This document shows, piece by piece, positions 22,384 to 36,123 of a stretch of DNA of 64,000 bases (position 1 is its first letter; each line of letters starts with the position of its first letter). The notes under the pieces are model-generated. The model saw only the letters and a program-made list of their open reading frames with translations, did no database searches and was not told the origin of the DNA. The translations under genes were made by a program, and so were the position numbers. Source of the DNA: Brasenia schreberi (taxonomy: Eukaryota; Streptophyta; Magnoliopsida; Nymphaeales; Cabombaceae); the NCBI GenBank assembly GCA_036023115.1, contig JAYKKT010000061.1, positions 18,513,501 through 18,577,500 on the forward strand, in the 5' to 3' direction.

Positions 22384-23495
22384 GCCTAAACTCGGTCCTT
22401 AGTTGTATACTTGCTTGAGATTCAATTTGATACGGGGTTGTAATAACAGAGCATAGTCTCCCCCCGCTTGTAATAACGTGGCTTGGCACAACCACACACG
22501 TGCACCCTCTTAGTCGTGCACGATTTTGAACACACACGGGCCTAATCAGCCCATAATACATAAGTGTATATATATACTTTCATTTTCGAAGGGTTTTGTT
22601 TAAGTTGGGTGCGTTGTCTTTCAATTCAAGCACTCACACACATTGAGCTTTCGCTCTTATTTGAAAGACCCAAGTAAGGGCCGACCTATACTATTTGGGT
22701 TTCATTTCATGTCGTGTGAGTAAGTCTTTCAATTCAAGCACTTTCACACACATTGAGCCTTCGCTCTTACTCCCAAGACCTTAGTAAAGGCCTTATTGCA
22801 GTTATATTTGGGTTTCATTTATGTCGTGTGGGTAGTCTTTTAATTCAAGCACTGTCACACACATTGAGCCTTCGCTCTTATTCCCAAGACCTTAGTCAAG
22901 GCCATACTGCAATTTATATTTGGGTTTAATTTCATGTCGTGTGTGTAAGTCTTTCAATTCAAGCACGCACCCACATTGAGCCTTCGCTCTTATTTGCAAG
23001 ACCCGAGTAAGGGCTCATATACATAAGCTATATACATATTTCCCTTCGGTTATTTCCCTTCGGTTATTTCCCTTCGGTTATTTCCCTTCTGTTATTTCCC
23101 CTTCAGTATTGTCTTTACATTTCGGGTTTTCCCTTTGGAGTAGCGTGAGTTTGCATTGCATCTACGCCATACCACGAGGTAGGACGCATATTGCATCAAA
23201 GCAAGCCCCGCTCGAATTCGCCCATGTAGTGGAGTGTTCATAACACACAAACTAGGTGGCCCGAAAAGGGATAAAAGAAAAGACTTAGGCACGTGCAAAT
23301 CCACGTGATCTAAAATATGCAATCGCATCCTAAAGACCCGAAATAGACACCTCGAACCGCTTCGAAGACTTTCTCTCCAAAACTCGATTTTTGTAAAGCG
23401 TACAGACTGACCCCTGCGCATCGGTGCAAGAAGGTCTGCGACGACAAGAGCTTACTTGCTCACAGTTGCCACGTTTAGAAGTCAGTAATATCTTC

Positions 23496-23525
23496 GCTAG
23501 CTTAAGTAAGCTAGCTGGCACGCCC
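23496..23525 (+). promoter_or_regulatory. U5 hairpin plus PBS-like word in S1
   Basis: Perfect 9-bp inverted repeat (GCTAGCTTA / TAAGCTAGC) followed directly by TGGCACGCCC, in direct plus-strand reading. Confidence 0.75.
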
Positions 23526-23613
23526 TATTTGTATACATAGGCCTTACACACACGAGAAGATCCACTCCAAGCCCCGAAAGAGGCAAAGAGGCGGGGATTT
23601 TCGCGCGTCTACA

Positions 23614-24817
23614 ACGACTTTTTGTTTTTTGAAAAGGTTTGATATAAGTCGTGGTCCTAGAACATGCTATCGTCCATATTGTGCTCATATGGCCTCTTGT
23701 CCAGGGGTTTTGGAAATAGGGAACGCTTGGGTCATCCTAGAAGGGTTAGAGTCGGGAGGGGGCCTGCTTTGGCTGGCCCCTTCACACATACAACCTTCCT
23801 AGGGTTGTTCAACACGAGCCGAGGTGGCTCAACCATAATTTGCCCCAGGTTAGCCTCATGTGCCTGGGAGCTTGATAAACAAGGGGAGTTTATGATCCCC
23901 TGAAGCTGTGGGTGACTCTCACCTAGGATCACTACGACCTGGTCTCTAAAAGGGATCTTGACACACCTGTGGAAGGTGGATTGCACAGCGCACAAACTGT
24001 GTATCCAGGGCCTTCCCAGCAACAGGTTATAATGGGGGTGGATGTCCAAGACATGGAACACCCCCGCGTGTTCGATCCCTCCCGTTTCCATTGGGAGTTC
24101 GATGGATCCTAAAGGTCTAGACGCATTCCTATTGTATCTAGTGATAACGATGGGGCTTGGGTTCACTGAAGTCAAGGTGACTCCGATTTTGTATGCCACA
24201 TGAAGTGGAAGGATGTTGAGCCCTCCTCCACCATCGACTAGGCACCTGTCCAGAGAGTGGTTGTTTAGAACCACCTCGATATGCAGGGCCTGGTTATGGG
24301 TTTCATAGGGTCTATCTACATCATCTTCCAAGAAAGTGATGGGCGATTTTGCTCCTAATAAAGCCACTTGGGCAGACAAGGATTCCGGACTTATGTTCGA
24401 ATGAACCTTGGCCCTTTCTAGAATTTTCTCTAATACAAGTCTATGCCTAGGCGAGGTTTTTATAAGCTCTAAGATAGACATGTGAATAGGAATCTTTGAA
24501 AGGTGGTTTTCGAAGTCATAAGGATTTAGGATGACTTTGTCCTTATCTGCTTTTGGCATAATACTAGGGATACATGCTTTTGAGGGGCCAGGCACACTGA
24601 CCACCTTTTGAGCACCTTGAAGGTGGGGGGGTTGATAGATCCTCCCGGATCTAGTGACTTCCCCCACGACCAGCCTAGGGTTCGCACTAAATTTGGCTCT
24701 AAGGATGAGCTGAGGAGAACCTTGGATTTTTAAAACTGGTTTTACCGGAGATTCCACTTTTGGTGGTCCCCGAATGACGACTTGGGCTGGCTTCTTGTAT
24801 AGTACAAGAATGGGCAT
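23614..24817 (-). pseudogene. T2 end of gag, protease and linker to G-patch
   Basis: The frame runs from the Gag tail (VTRSGRIYQPP) without interruption into protease, showing that gag and pro are one frame in this family. Protease has the DGG motif (LVDGGGGLNIL) and LLLGRPWIH, then VVVILGES and the proline-rich linker, until about 23732, where the frame is lost shortly before S1. ITGYDGNA of T1 is ITRYNRNA here. Confidence 0.9.
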
Positions 24818-24849
24818 GCAAGTGGGTCGACCAGGTTCTGGTTTTTGCG

Positions 24850-25269
24850 CTAGTTCCTTGGAAATGGTGAGGGTAATACCTCCTTTCCTTTCCCACTGCC
24901 ACTGGCGTGTTTGGGAAATGGTTCTTTGAAGATAGCTTGAGGTGGCTCAAGTTCCGCAGTGACCTGGAGCTGGCCCTCTGCTATCAAGTTCTCAATTTTA
25001 TTTAAAAGGGAGAAGCAGCGTTTGGTATCATGGCCTTTGAGCCGATGATACTTACAAAATTGATTTAAATACCCCCCTTTGGAAGTGACTCCTTCGGGGA
25101 TTTTGGGGAGTTCTATCATGCCTTGGGCAAGTAGGAGGTCTAGGACCTCCGATACAGGTTGCCCCAGTGGAGTGTACTCCCGTTTTTCAACTGGTTTTTG
25201 AAAGGTTCGCTCCCTTTTATTTTCTAGTTTTTCAAAATTTTTGGAAGTGCCTGCCACGCTTGGATCCAC
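24850..25269 (-). pseudogene. T2 gag, knuckle-containing part
   Basis: 139 residues. Holds the C-x2-H-x4-H-x4-C knuckle (CKYHRLKGHDTKRC). It is separated from the N-terminal part by a stop at about 25270 (CGG in T1, TAG here) and from the protease frame by a missing base near 24873 (T1 GTACATACC, T2 GTAATACC). Confidence 0.9.
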
Positions 25270-26259
25270 CTAGACATTGGCGATTTTATGGGGTTTTGCC
25301 CCTTTGTCCATCGTGGATAGCCCATAAGTGATGGGCTTCTCCAAGCGGGTTTTAGAAACGGCACTTCCTTTCCATAAGTGATCGTATGTCCCTTTTCTCA
25401 AGTTGGTTTCGAAAAGAGATGCCTTTTTTATCAACTTATGGAAAGTTGAGATCTCATGGAGCGAGAGAAGGGTTTTTAACTCATTTTTAAAGTTATCCAG
25501 GATGAGCATGACTGCGCATCCTTCGGATATGGGCTCTTCCACTTGGCCCAAAAGTGACCTCCATCTTATAATGACGGCATGCACGTCTTCGTTTATGCCT
25601 TGCTTTGTATCCCTTGAGGTATTCAGAGTCGGTGTGACTTCTACGTTGTGTGCAAATCTTTGCATGAAGCAGTTCACTAACTCTTCAAAAGTAGCGAACT
25701 GGCTTAAGTCGTAGGAAGCCAGCCATTTGGCAGCTGTGCCTTTAAGGGATAAAGGGAACCAATACACCCATTTCATCGAGTCCTTTTTCTTCTTATGGGC
25801 TCGACGCAAGAAAAGCTGCAAGTGAGACCTGGGGTCTCCCATGCCATCATACCGATGGAAGTTCGGTATTTCAGCGTCATTGTCTGTTTCGTAATCCATA
25901 GGAAGGAAATCAGACAGGGCGTAACTTCTTTTCTCTTTATTCTGCCCTTTCAGCAACTGCTGTAGGGCTTTACGGTCCTTTTGTGTGAAGGACTTGTGGT
26001 ATTTGTTGCCTTCCATTACGGAGGCCTCTTTGTGCTTGCGAGGTTTTTCAGATTTCTTTTTAGGCCTTTGTTCACCATTTGATGAACATGAATCGCCTAC
26101 TTCAGCCTCTTGGCTGAGAGCATCGATTTTGGCCTCAAACTCCCTTCTCAAGTCCTCGATTTCATCTAGTTTTATTTTGTTTTTGAAAATCCTCCTAGAG
26201 TGAGAACTTGATGCGCATGAGCCTTGGCTCGACACTTCACTTGGATTGGATTTTGACAT
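25270..26259 (-). pseudogene. T2 gag, N-terminal part
   Basis: About 330 residues from the ATG at 26257-26259 to the stop in ANV-VDP. Coiled-coil segment, basic spacer and Gag core as in T1. The rest of gag continues in the same frame after the stop. Confidence 0.9.
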
Positions 26260-26377
26260 GCTTTTCAAGCTTTTTCAAAATGTCCTAAGTACAAGCAAAG
26301 AAAAACAAGTTAAAATGACACCTTTTAAAAATTTTCGCAAGACTTCTACTTAAAAACTCGATTTTTGAAAGGCTCAC

Positions 26378-26395
26378 GTCCCACCGGGCATGCCA
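26378..26395 (-). promoter_or_regulatory. T2 primer-binding site
   Basis: The minus strand reads TGGCATGCCCGGTGGGAC, one base different from T1 (C to T at the CpG), five bases after the LTR. Confidence 0.82.
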
Positions 26396-26400
26396 ATCTC

Positions 26401-29400
26401 TGTAGACGCGCGAAAATCCCTGCTTCTCACCCTTTCAGGGCTTGGAGCGGATCCTCTCGTGTGTCTAAGGCCTATTTATGCAAACAGGGCGTGCTAGCTA
26501 GCTTACCTAAGCTAGCAAAGATATATTTAAAACTGACTTCTAATCATGGCGACTGTGAGCAAGTGAGCTCTTGTCGTCGCAGACCTTCTTGCACCGATAA
26601 GCAAGGGTTAGTCTGTACGCTTTGCAAAAATCGAATTTTGGGATAGAAAGCCTACGAAGCGGTTCGAGGTGTCTAATTCGGGTCTTTTAGATGCGATTGC
26701 ATATTTTAGATCACGTGGATTTGCACGTGCCTAAGTCTTTCCTTTTATCCCTTTTTGGGCCACCTAGTTTGTGTGTTATGAACACTCCACTACATGGGCG
26801 AATTCGAGCGGGGCTTGCTTTGATGCAATATGCATCCTACCTCGTGGTATGGCGTAGATGCAATGCAAACTCACGCTACTCCAAAGGGAAAACCCGAATG
26901 TAAAGACATTACTGAAGGGAAATAACCGAAGGGAAATGACTTGAAATATAAATGCCGAAGGGAGATATGTATATAGAGTATGTATATGAGCCCTTACTCG
27001 GGTCTTGCAAATAAGAGCGAAGGCTCAATGTGGGTGCGTGCTTGAATGGAAAGACTTACACACACGACATGAAATTAAACCCAAATATAAATTGCAGTAT
27101 GGCCTTGACTAAGGTCTTGGGAGTAAGAGCAGAAGCTCAATGTGTGTGAGTGCTTGAATTGAAGTACTACGCACACAACATGAAATAAAACCCAAATATA
27201 ACTGCAGTAGGCCTTGACTAAGGTCTTGGGAGTAAGAGCGAAAGCTCAATGTGTGTGAGAGTGCTTGAATTGAAAGACTTACACACACGACATGAAATGA
27301 AACCCAAACAGTATAGGTCGGCCCTTACTTGGGTCTTTCAAATAAGAGCGAAGGCTCAATGTGTGTGAGAGTGCTTGAATTGAAAGACTTACACACACGA
27401 CATGAAATGAAACCCAAATAGTATAGGTCGGCCCTTACTTGGGTCTTTCAAATAAGAGCGAAGGCTCAATGTGTGTGAGAGTGCTTGAATTGAAAGACTT
27501 ACACACACGACATGAAATGAAACCCAAATAGTATAGGTCGGCCCTTACTTGGGTCTTTCAAATAAGAGCGAAGGCTCAATGTGTGTGAGAGTGCTTGAAT
27601 TGAAAGACAACACACCCAACTTAAGCAAAACCCTACAAAATGAAAGTATATGTATATACTTATGTATTAGGGCTGACTAGGCCCGTGTGTGTTCAAAATC
27701 GTGCATAACTAGGAGAGTGCACGTGTGTGGGTGTGCCAAGCCATGTTATTACAAGCGGGGGGAGACTATGCTCCGTTATTACAACCCCGTATCGAATTAA
27801 ATCTCAAGCAAGTATACAACTAAAGACCGAGTTAGGCACTTACTAGTAGCTGATCCGTAGATGCCTTGCTTGAGCGTGGGCTTGGCCTTCGCCTTGGGCT
27901 GCAAAAGGGAGCTCCACGAGGGTGAACGGCAAGAGGTGCTGGCAGGAGGTCCTTGGTGCGCGAAAGAGGCGCCTTGAAGGTGGCCGGCTACTAGAGATGG
28001 GCCGTTTTTGGTGTGTTGGGTTAGAGGACCTAAGTAAGGTTACTACGGGAATATGGCACTAAGGGAAGGAGCTAGCAAGGAGAGGGTGATGGCTGGCGGA
28101 TGGCTGGCCGAATGAAGGGGATCATAGTCGGTTGAAGTGGCCGACTAGGGGAGTTCGGTGGTGGCGGGTATTTAGGGTGTTGTGGGTTCAGCTAAGTGGG
28201 AAGGGTGGCAGCGAGTGTAAGGGCTGATGTTAGAGTGGTAGGGGAGTGGATTAGGAGGCTGAGAGTGGAGAGGGAGTGAAGAAGTAGCAGGGTATGGTGT
28301 AGGGGACTTAACGGGTGAAGAGAGGGTGGCGCTCGGTTGGAGGGAAATGATGCAGGTGGTGGTGTTCGGCTGGGAGGTGGTGGTGTAGGTGGCGGTGTAG
28401 GTGGTGGTGGGATGGAGAGCAGGTGGTGGTGCAGGCGGAGCAGGTGGAGCAGGTGGGATTCGGCTGGACTTGGGGAAGGAGAGGACCCGGCTGGGATGGG
28501 TGAGGCGGTTAGATGATCATCCTGAAACCTGCCCCCAAGGGGGGGGGGTTTATATAGGGTTGGGTAGGTCGGTTAGGGCTGGGTTTGGTGTAGTGGTTAG
28601 GTGGTTTAGGTAGGGTGGTATGATGATAAGGTAGGCTGGAAAGGGTAGGGCCAGAGATATTTTAGATACTAGTGGTTTGGGTAGGTTGTGGGCTAGGGGT
28701 GGTTTAGGGGTTTAGGGTTTGGTTAGGTGGGTGGGTTCTAGGGTGAGGTTTAGTGAGCTAGGTTAGGTGATTAGGCTAGGTTTAGGGAATTTAACCTAGG
28801 TTTAGGGAAGGATTAGGGAAGTGGGTTAGGTGATTAGGTTAGGATTAGGCCGGGATTAGGGAAGTAGGTTAGGTGATTAGGTTCAGATTAGGGGCGGATT
28901 AGGGTGGAAGGCTAGGATTAGGTATTTTGGGTTAGGTTTAGGTGAAGGAGCTCCCTTTGCATGGCCCATAGACCTTAAACACATCATGTTGGTGTAGCCC
29001 TAGGTTAGGTTTTGGCTAATTACAAGCTTAAACCCACTCAATTAGGCTAACCCACATGATAAACCCCAAACTTGACACACAAGTCAAGCTTAATTACAAC
29101 CACACTTGATCTTATCCACCCCCACTCTCTCTCATGCCCATAATCCCACGTGAAATTCAAGTGGGCCCCACCTCCATTTATGAGAAGGTGATGTGGGCCA
29201 TGGATATGGATATTGGATTGGATTTTTGAATCCAAATCCAAATCCAAGTCCATACATGGGTTTGGATTGGGATCTGGATATATATGGTCCAGATCCGATC
29301 CAAACTGAACTCTGACTCCTTCGAGCTATATTCGAAATGGACGGTTTGTGCGGGGCCTGATAGCATCAGTGCTCCGTCTGCGTTGGGTCTTCGCCAACAT

Positions 29401-29781
29401 GATCGTCCGCCTCTGTTTTCGCCTTCCGGAGATGACTTCAAACAAGGTTTTGATGATAATAGGGTCTTGGATGTTCGAGATCCTAGGGGTGTGAATTTGA
29501 TACAAGAGTTGCTGTGCCGGGCTTGACATGTGCTCCGGTTTCGGGCTCTTCTTAGCTCTCCTGGTCCTGTCTGGATTAGGCCAAGCTGTTTCGGGGTTCC
29601 AAAACATGTTTTATAAAGGTTTTAAAAGCTATATTGTATGTTTTTGAAATACAGAGTTTAAAACATATGTACAGGATTGTTTGGAAGGCTCCTGGGTTTC
29701 CAGACTCAAAATAGCCCTTTGGGGCTGCTTTTGCAAAACCAGATTGTTTCGAGGAATGCGTGGGATTTCGGGGTGTTTACA
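26401..29781 (-). repeat. T2 5' LTR (3381 bp)
   Basis: Boundaries TGTAGACGCGCG at 26401 and GTTTACA at 29781. Contains a six-unit tandem array, telomere-like tract, GGAT tract (29196-29300) and TATA 28549-28556 (TATATAAA on the minus strand). Clearly diverged from T1/S1-S3 in the GC-rich U3-R part, so a subfamily. Confidence 0.93.
28549..28556 (-). promoter_or_regulatory. TATA box of T2 5' LTR
   Basis: TATATAAA on the minus strand followed by a C-run. Confidence 0.6.
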
Positions 29782-30788
29782 CACCCCAGCCGTGACCCAC
29801 TCCCATGCCATATCCCCAATACCTTGCTATAACCCCCAAGTCCACATCCCATCCTAGGCTAACACTCCCCTCACCTAACCTCCCATCCGTGACCTTTAGC
29901 TCCCCCACACCCCAACTCCATACCACACCCTAAGACCTGCAGCCCCTTTTGCCTTGGTCGTAACCTCACAAAACCCCACTAAGACCCGCACCCATTCTTG
30001 CCGTGAACCCTTATCATTCAAGGCCAAAACGCACCAAGCTCAAAGGCTCCGCCCAACCACTTTTCGCCTCAAGCTTCAAGGGAGGTCCATTCGTGATTAT
30101 AAAGCACAAGCCCGTGTAGATTGGAGTGGACAAACGTCCGAATCACTTGTAAGTGTTTCAAATTCGGTATTTCATATCTCCTTCTACATTTAATTCAATT
30201 TGGATACGGGGTTGTATTAACGGAGTGTTGTCTCCCCCCGGGTTGTAATATTGGTGCTTGATACATAAGACACACATGAGCACTTGAGCCTTTGCTCTTA
30301 ACTCATACACAAGCACCCACATGCACGATTGAGCCTTCGCTCTTACTCCTAAGACTCTAGTAAGAGCCGCGTGAGTTGTCTTTGATTTTACACGCTCCAC
30401 ACACGCGTGCATTGAGCCTTCGCTCTTATTATATATATGTATTTCAATTCAGCTGGGTATTTACATTAAGTCGTGTGAGTTTGTCTTTCAATTACACACT
30501 CGCACCCAAAGAACACTTGGGCGCTTGCTCAAGCACCTCATGCACCATTTTGGCCTCGGCAGCCACTAAGATATAGCCATATCTCTATATTTTCCGTTGC
30601 ATTTTCCCAGTTCAGCTGCATGTGTTGCCTTTACATTTATACACAAATACAACACGTGCATGTTGACGACGTTCAGGCTCATATATATATAGTTGTATCT
30701 CCCTTTCCGCTGGGTTTTACATTTCACCTGCGTGTGTTGTCTTTACATTTACACAAAACACATACATGCATGTTGGTGACCTTTGGGC

Positions 30789-30901
<113 letters not shown>

Positions 30902-31448
30902 TATTTCCTTTCCGCACTTTACATTCAAGTCGAGCGGGGTTTTACATTCAAGTCGTGTGAGTTGTCTTTCAATTTATACACAACACACACGCCCACAATT
31001 GAGCCTTTTCGCTGTTAAGATATAGCCATATTTCCCTTTTGCAATTTCCCTTTTGCTATGTCTTTCAATTTCGGGTTTTAAGGTTCAGTTGTGTGAGTTT
31101 GCATTACATATCCGCCATACCACGAGATAAGGCGCATACCTGCATCAAAGCAACCTCGAACCACCCGTGCAAAATCGCCAAGACTTATGCACTTGATGCA
31201 TACATCTCATGCCTAAGTAGCTAAAATCAAAGACATAGGAACGTGCAAAAATCCCACATGAAATAAAAATCTGCAACTAGACAAAACCAATCAATCAAAA
31301 TACTTTCAAAAAGGTCATACTTGTTCAAAATCGAGTTTTCTAAAGCATACAAACTAACCCTTGAGCATCGTCTCAAGAAGGTTTGAGATGAAAAAAACCC
31401 ACTTATCCATAATCGCCCCATAAGTCAGATATTTCGAAAACTTACTTC

Positions 31449-31478
31449 GCTAGCTTGAGTAAGCTAGCTGGCATGCCC
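31449..31478 (+). promoter_or_regulatory. U5 hairpin plus PBS-like word in LTR B
   Basis: Arms GCTAGCTT and AAGCTAGC with loop GAGT, then TGGCATGCCC. Confidence 0.72.
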
Positions 31479-31553
31479 TTTAAGTGACTTAGACATACGA
31501 AAAGGTTCACTTCAGGCCTAAGAACCCGGAGTGGAAATTTCTGCTTGTCTACA

Positions 31554-32838
31554 ACCTTCATCAGGAGTTTCCTCGAGTGTGGGATATGCATCCTCTAAGG
31601 GGAACTCAGCCACATAGTCTGCTAGGGCTTGCCCCTTAATGGAGATCTGGTGATGGTATTTCAAGTCATACTCCATTAGGAGGAGTTGCCATTTACCCAA
31701 CCTACCCGTGAGGATGGGTTTTTCGAACAAGTGCTTGATTGGATCAAGCTTGGACACTATCCAGATCTCATGATCTAGGAAATAGTGTCGAAATTTTTGG
31801 CAGGCCCACACCAAGGCCAAGCAAGTCTTCTCTATGGCTTGATAATTTCATTCATAAGCCAATAGAGTTTTTGAAATATAATAGATGGCGTACTCTTTAT
31901 GGGTATCATCCTCATATTGAGCTAGTAACGCACCCAAAGCATTCGCATGCACAGAAATGTAAAGTAAAAGAGGTTTTCCTTGCTTTGGAGGGTTTAAAAT
32001 AGGAGGATTAACCAAATATGCTTTTAATCTTTCAAAAGATTTTTGGCAATCATCATCCCATAAAAATTTTGTCCCTTTTCTCAAAAGTTTGTTGAAGGGT
32101 TCGCATCTAGTTGCAAGGTTTGTGATAAACCTGCGAATGGATTGTAGACGACCTTGGAGGCTACGAATATGCGTGAGGTTGGAGGGTGGAGCCATGTCTA
32201 TGATGGATCTACACTTAGATGGGTTGACTTCAATGCCCCTTTGGCTCAACATAAATCCTAAAAGCTTCCTGGATTCTACTTCGAACACGCACTTTTGAGG
32301 GTTTAGCTTTACTTTGTAAAGCCTAAGCCTTTCAAAAATTTTTTGCAAGCATTCGATATGAGTGCATCGTATTTTTGATTTAGCCAAGAGATCATCCACA
32401 TATACCTCTACAAGCTCATGAATTTGATCGTGAAAGATCGTAGACATAGCTCTTTGGTAGGTGGTGCCAGCATTTTTCAAACCAAAGGGCATGACTGTAT
32501 AGCAGTACGTGCCCCATGGGGTTGTGAAAGCAGTTTTAGCCTGATCTCGTGGGGCTAATTTGATTTGGTTATACCCTGAATAGCCTTCCGTGAATGAAAA
32601 CATTTCATGATTTGCAGTACTGTCGACTATCAAATCAATGTTAGGTAAAGGAAAGTTATCCTTTGGAGTGGCTTTGTTCAAGTTTCTAAAATCGATGCAT
32701 ATTCGAATTTTCCAACTGGTTTTTTGAACAACAACGATGTTTGACAACCAATCAGAGTACGCAATGGGTTTTATAAATTCGGCTTTTAACAGATCTTCTA
32801 AACCCTCCTTGACTTATGAGTGTACGTTCGGATGTATC
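31554..32838 (-). pseudogene. T3 reverse transcriptase and RNase H fragment
   Basis: From SNIVVVQKT through YVDD to the RNase H LYISVH motif and on to PTLEETPDEG. The motif-A Asp is Glu here (FTEGYSG where T1 has FMDGYSG), so the RT active site is altered. A CGA to TGA stop lies at about 31845 after LLAYE, and the downstream frame continues (31554-31820). Left edge is LTR B, right edge S2. Confidence 0.9.
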
Positions 32839-35800
32839 TGTAGACGCGCGAAAATCCCCGCCTCTTAGCCTCTTTCGGGGCTTGGAGTGGATCTTCTCGT
32901 GTGTCTAAGGCCTATGTATACAAATAGGGCGTGCCAGCTAGCTTACTTAAGCTAGCGAAGATATTACTGACTTCTAAACGTGGCGACTGTGAGCAAGTAA
33001 GCTCTTGTCGTCGCAGACCTTCTTGCACCGATGTGCAAGGGTCAGTCTGTACGCTTTTGCAAAAATCGAGTTTTGGAGAGAAAGTCTACGAAGCGGTTCG
33101 AGGTGTCTATTTCGGGTCTTTAAGATGCGATTGCATATTTTAGATCACGTGGATTTGCACGTGCCTAAGTCTTTTCTTTTATCCCTTTTCGGGCCACCTA
33201 GTTTGTGTGTTATGAACACTCCACTACATGGGCGAATTCGAGCGGGGCTTGCTTCGATGCAATATGCGTCCTACCTCGTGGTATGGCGTAGATGCAATGC
33301 AAACTCACGCTACTCCAAAGGGAAAACCCGAAATGTAAAGACAATACTGAAGGGGAAATAACAGAAGGGAAATAACCGAAGGGAAATGACCGAAGGGAAA
33401 TAACCGAAGGGAGATATGTATATAGCTTATGTATATGAGCCCTTACTCGGGTCTTGCAAATAAGAGCGAAGGCTCAATGTGGGTGCGTGCTTGAATTGAA
33501 AGACTTACACACACGGCATGAAATTAAACCCAAATATAAATTGTAGTATGGCCTTGACTAAGGTCTTGGGAGTAAGAGCGAAAGCTCAATGTGTGTGAGA
33601 GTGCTTGAATTGAAGTACTACACACACGACATAAATGAAACCCAAATATAACTGCAATAAGGCCTTTACTAAGGTCTTGGGAGTAAGAGCGAAGGCTCAA
33701 TGTGTGTGAAAGTGCTTGAATTGAAAGACTTACTCACACGACATGAAATGAAACCCAAATAGTATAAGTCGGCCCTTACTTGGGTCTTTCAAATAAGAGC
33801 GAAAGCTCAATGTGTGTGAGAGTGCTTGAATTGAAAGACTTACTCACACGACATGAAATGAAACCCAAATAGTATAGGTCGGCCCTTACTTGGGTCTTTC
33901 AACTAAGAGCGAAAGCTCAATGTGTGTGAGTTCTTGAATTGAAAGACAACGCACCCAACTTAAACAAAACCCTTCGAAAATGAAAGTATATATATACACT
34001 TATGTATTAGGGGCTGATTAGGCCCGTGTGTGTTCAAAATCGTGCACGACTAAGAGGGTGCACGTGTGTGGTTGTGCCAAGCCACGTTATTACAAGCGGG
34101 GGGAGACTATGCTCCGTTATTACAACCCCGTATCAAATTGAATCTCAAGCAAGTGTACAACTAATGACCGAGTTTAGACACTTACTAGTAGTTGGTCCGT
34201 AGAGGTCTTGCTTGAGCGTGGGCTTGGCCTTGGGCTGCAAACGGGAGCTCCGCGAAGATAGGTGACCAAAGGTGCTGGCCGGCTGCAAGTGGGGCGCGGG
34301 ATAGGCGCCTCGAAGGTGGCCGGTGGCAAGTAGATGTCGCCTCAAGGTAGGGGGTTTAAAGGGGCTAAATAAGTGGGTTTTTAGGGTCACTAGGGGAGTC
34401 GAGAGTTTAGGGAAGCTGGACCTAAAGGAGGGTTTGTGGGAAGGCCGAATGGAGTATGATGGCTAGGTAGTGGCCGATAGTTTAGGTTATACTAGGTTCG
34501 GCTAGGCGAAAAGGGTGGTGGCAAAGGCTGAGATGATGATAGGGTGGGTGGCTAGGAGTGGAGAGGTAGTAGAGAAGGGTTTAGGTAGGGTTAGAGAAGG
34601 CTTACCGGATGGGGAGAAGTGGCGGGTGGATGAAGAGAGAAGCCGGGTGTTGATGGGAGCTCGGCTGGCTCGGTTGGATGAAGGTGGTGGCGTCCGGCTG
34701 GGTGAGGTGGTGATGGATGGAAGAGGGAAGGTGGCGGTGCAGGTGGAGGTGGTGGAGCAGGTGGAGCAGGCGGAGGTGATGGAGAGTGGTCCCGGCTAGG
34801 TGAGGAAGTGGGAGGAGAGGGCCCGGCTGGGTGAGGTGAGGGTTTCCACTTGGAAAACCCGCCCCCAAGGGGGGGGGTTTAAATAGGGGATGGGTAGGTC
34901 GGTTAGGGCTGGGCTGAGGGTAGTGGTTAGGTGGTTTAGGTAGGGTGGTATGTAGATAAGGTGGGCTGGAAAGGGTTGGGCCAGATATTTTAAAACTAGG
35001 GGTTTGAGTAGATTGTGGGCTAAGGGTGGTTTAGGGGTTTAGGGCTAGGTTAGGTGGTTGGGTTTTAGGATGAGGTTTACTGAGCTAGGTTAGGTGATTA
35101 GGCTAGGTTTAGGCTAGGATTAGGGAACTTAATCTAGGTTTAGGGAAGGATTAGGGAAGTGGGTTAGGTGATTAGGTTGGGATTAGGCCGGGATTAGGGA
35201 AGTGGGTTAGGTGATTAGGTTGGGATTAGGGGTGGATTAGGGGTTTAGGCTAGGATTAGTCATTTTGGGTTAGGTTTAGGTGAGGGAGCTCCCTTAGCAT
35301 GGCCCATAGACCTTGATCACCCCATGTTGGTGCAGCCCTAGGTTAGGTTTTAGCTAATTACAAGCTTAAACCCACTCAATTAGGCTAACCCACATGATTA
35401 AACCCAAACTTGACACACAAGTCAAGCTTAATACAACACTCTTGATATTTTTCACCCCCACTCTCTCTCATGCCCAATATCCCACGTGAATTTCAAGTGG
35501 GCCCCACCTCCATTTATGAGAAGGTGATGTGGGCCATGGATATGGATATTGGATTGGATCTCTGGATCCAAATCCAAATCCAAGTCCACATATGGGTTTG
35601 GATTGGAATCTGGATATATATGGTCCAGATCCAATCCAAACTGAACTCTGACTCCTTCGAGCTGGGTTCGAAACGGACGATTCGTGCGGGGCCTGACAGC
35701 ATCAGTACTCCGTCTGCGTTGGGTCTTCGCCAACATAGTCGTCCGCCTCCGTTTCTGCCTTCCAGAGATGACTTCAAATGCTATTTTGATAAGAACAGGG

Positions 35801-36118
35801 TCTTGGACGTTCGAGATCCTGGGGTGTGAATCAGATACAAGAGTTGCTGTGCCGGGCTCGACGTGTGCTCCGGTTCCGGGCTCTTCTTAGCTTTCCTGGT
35901 CCTGTCTTGATCGGGCCAAGCCGCTTCGGGGTTTCAAAACATGTTTTAAAAAGGTTTAAAAAGCTATAATGTATGTTTTCGAAATATAGAGTTCAAAACG
36001 TATGTACAGGGTTGTCTGGAAGGCTCCTGGGTTTCCAGACTCAAAAATGGCCCTTTGGGGCTGCTTGTACAAAACCAGGTTTGTTTTAAGAAGTTCATGG
36101 GATTTCGGGGTGCTTACA
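32839..36118 (-). mobile_element. S2: solo LTR (3280 bp) with duplication GTATC
   Basis: GTATC at 32834-32838 and again at 36119-36123. In sense it starts TGTAAGCACC (one base off the usual TGTAAACACC) and ends GTCTACA. The T3 pol sequence is continuous across it. Contains TATA 34878-34887 and five tandem units. Confidence 0.97.
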
Positions 36119-36123
36119 GTATC

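Larger units (their letters stand above)
20412..23613 (+). mobile_element. S1: solo LTR (3202 bp) with duplication ACGAC
   Basis: Starts TGTAAACACCCCGAAATCCC and ends CGCGTCTACA. ACGAC occurs immediately before (20407-20411) and after (23614-23618). Only one LTR is present, so the internal region was lost by LTR-LTR recombination. It is the only family-I LTR in plus orientation here. Contains TATA 21643-21652, donor 22378-22383, hairpin 23496-23515 and PBS-like word 23516-23525. Confidence 0.97.
13745..29781 (-). mobile_element. T2: Tat-like element split by T1 and S1
   Basis: Minus-strand element with 5' LTR 26401-29781, primer site, gag, protease, G-patch, pol, polypurine tract and part of the 3' LTR (13745-15216). 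The rest of the 3' LTR lies left of T1, outside the window. S1 is inserted in its G-patch coding region. Its right flank (CACCC...) is the interior of LTR B, so T2 landed in B. Coding sequence is close to T1 but carries its own stops and frameshifts. Confidence 0.93.
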
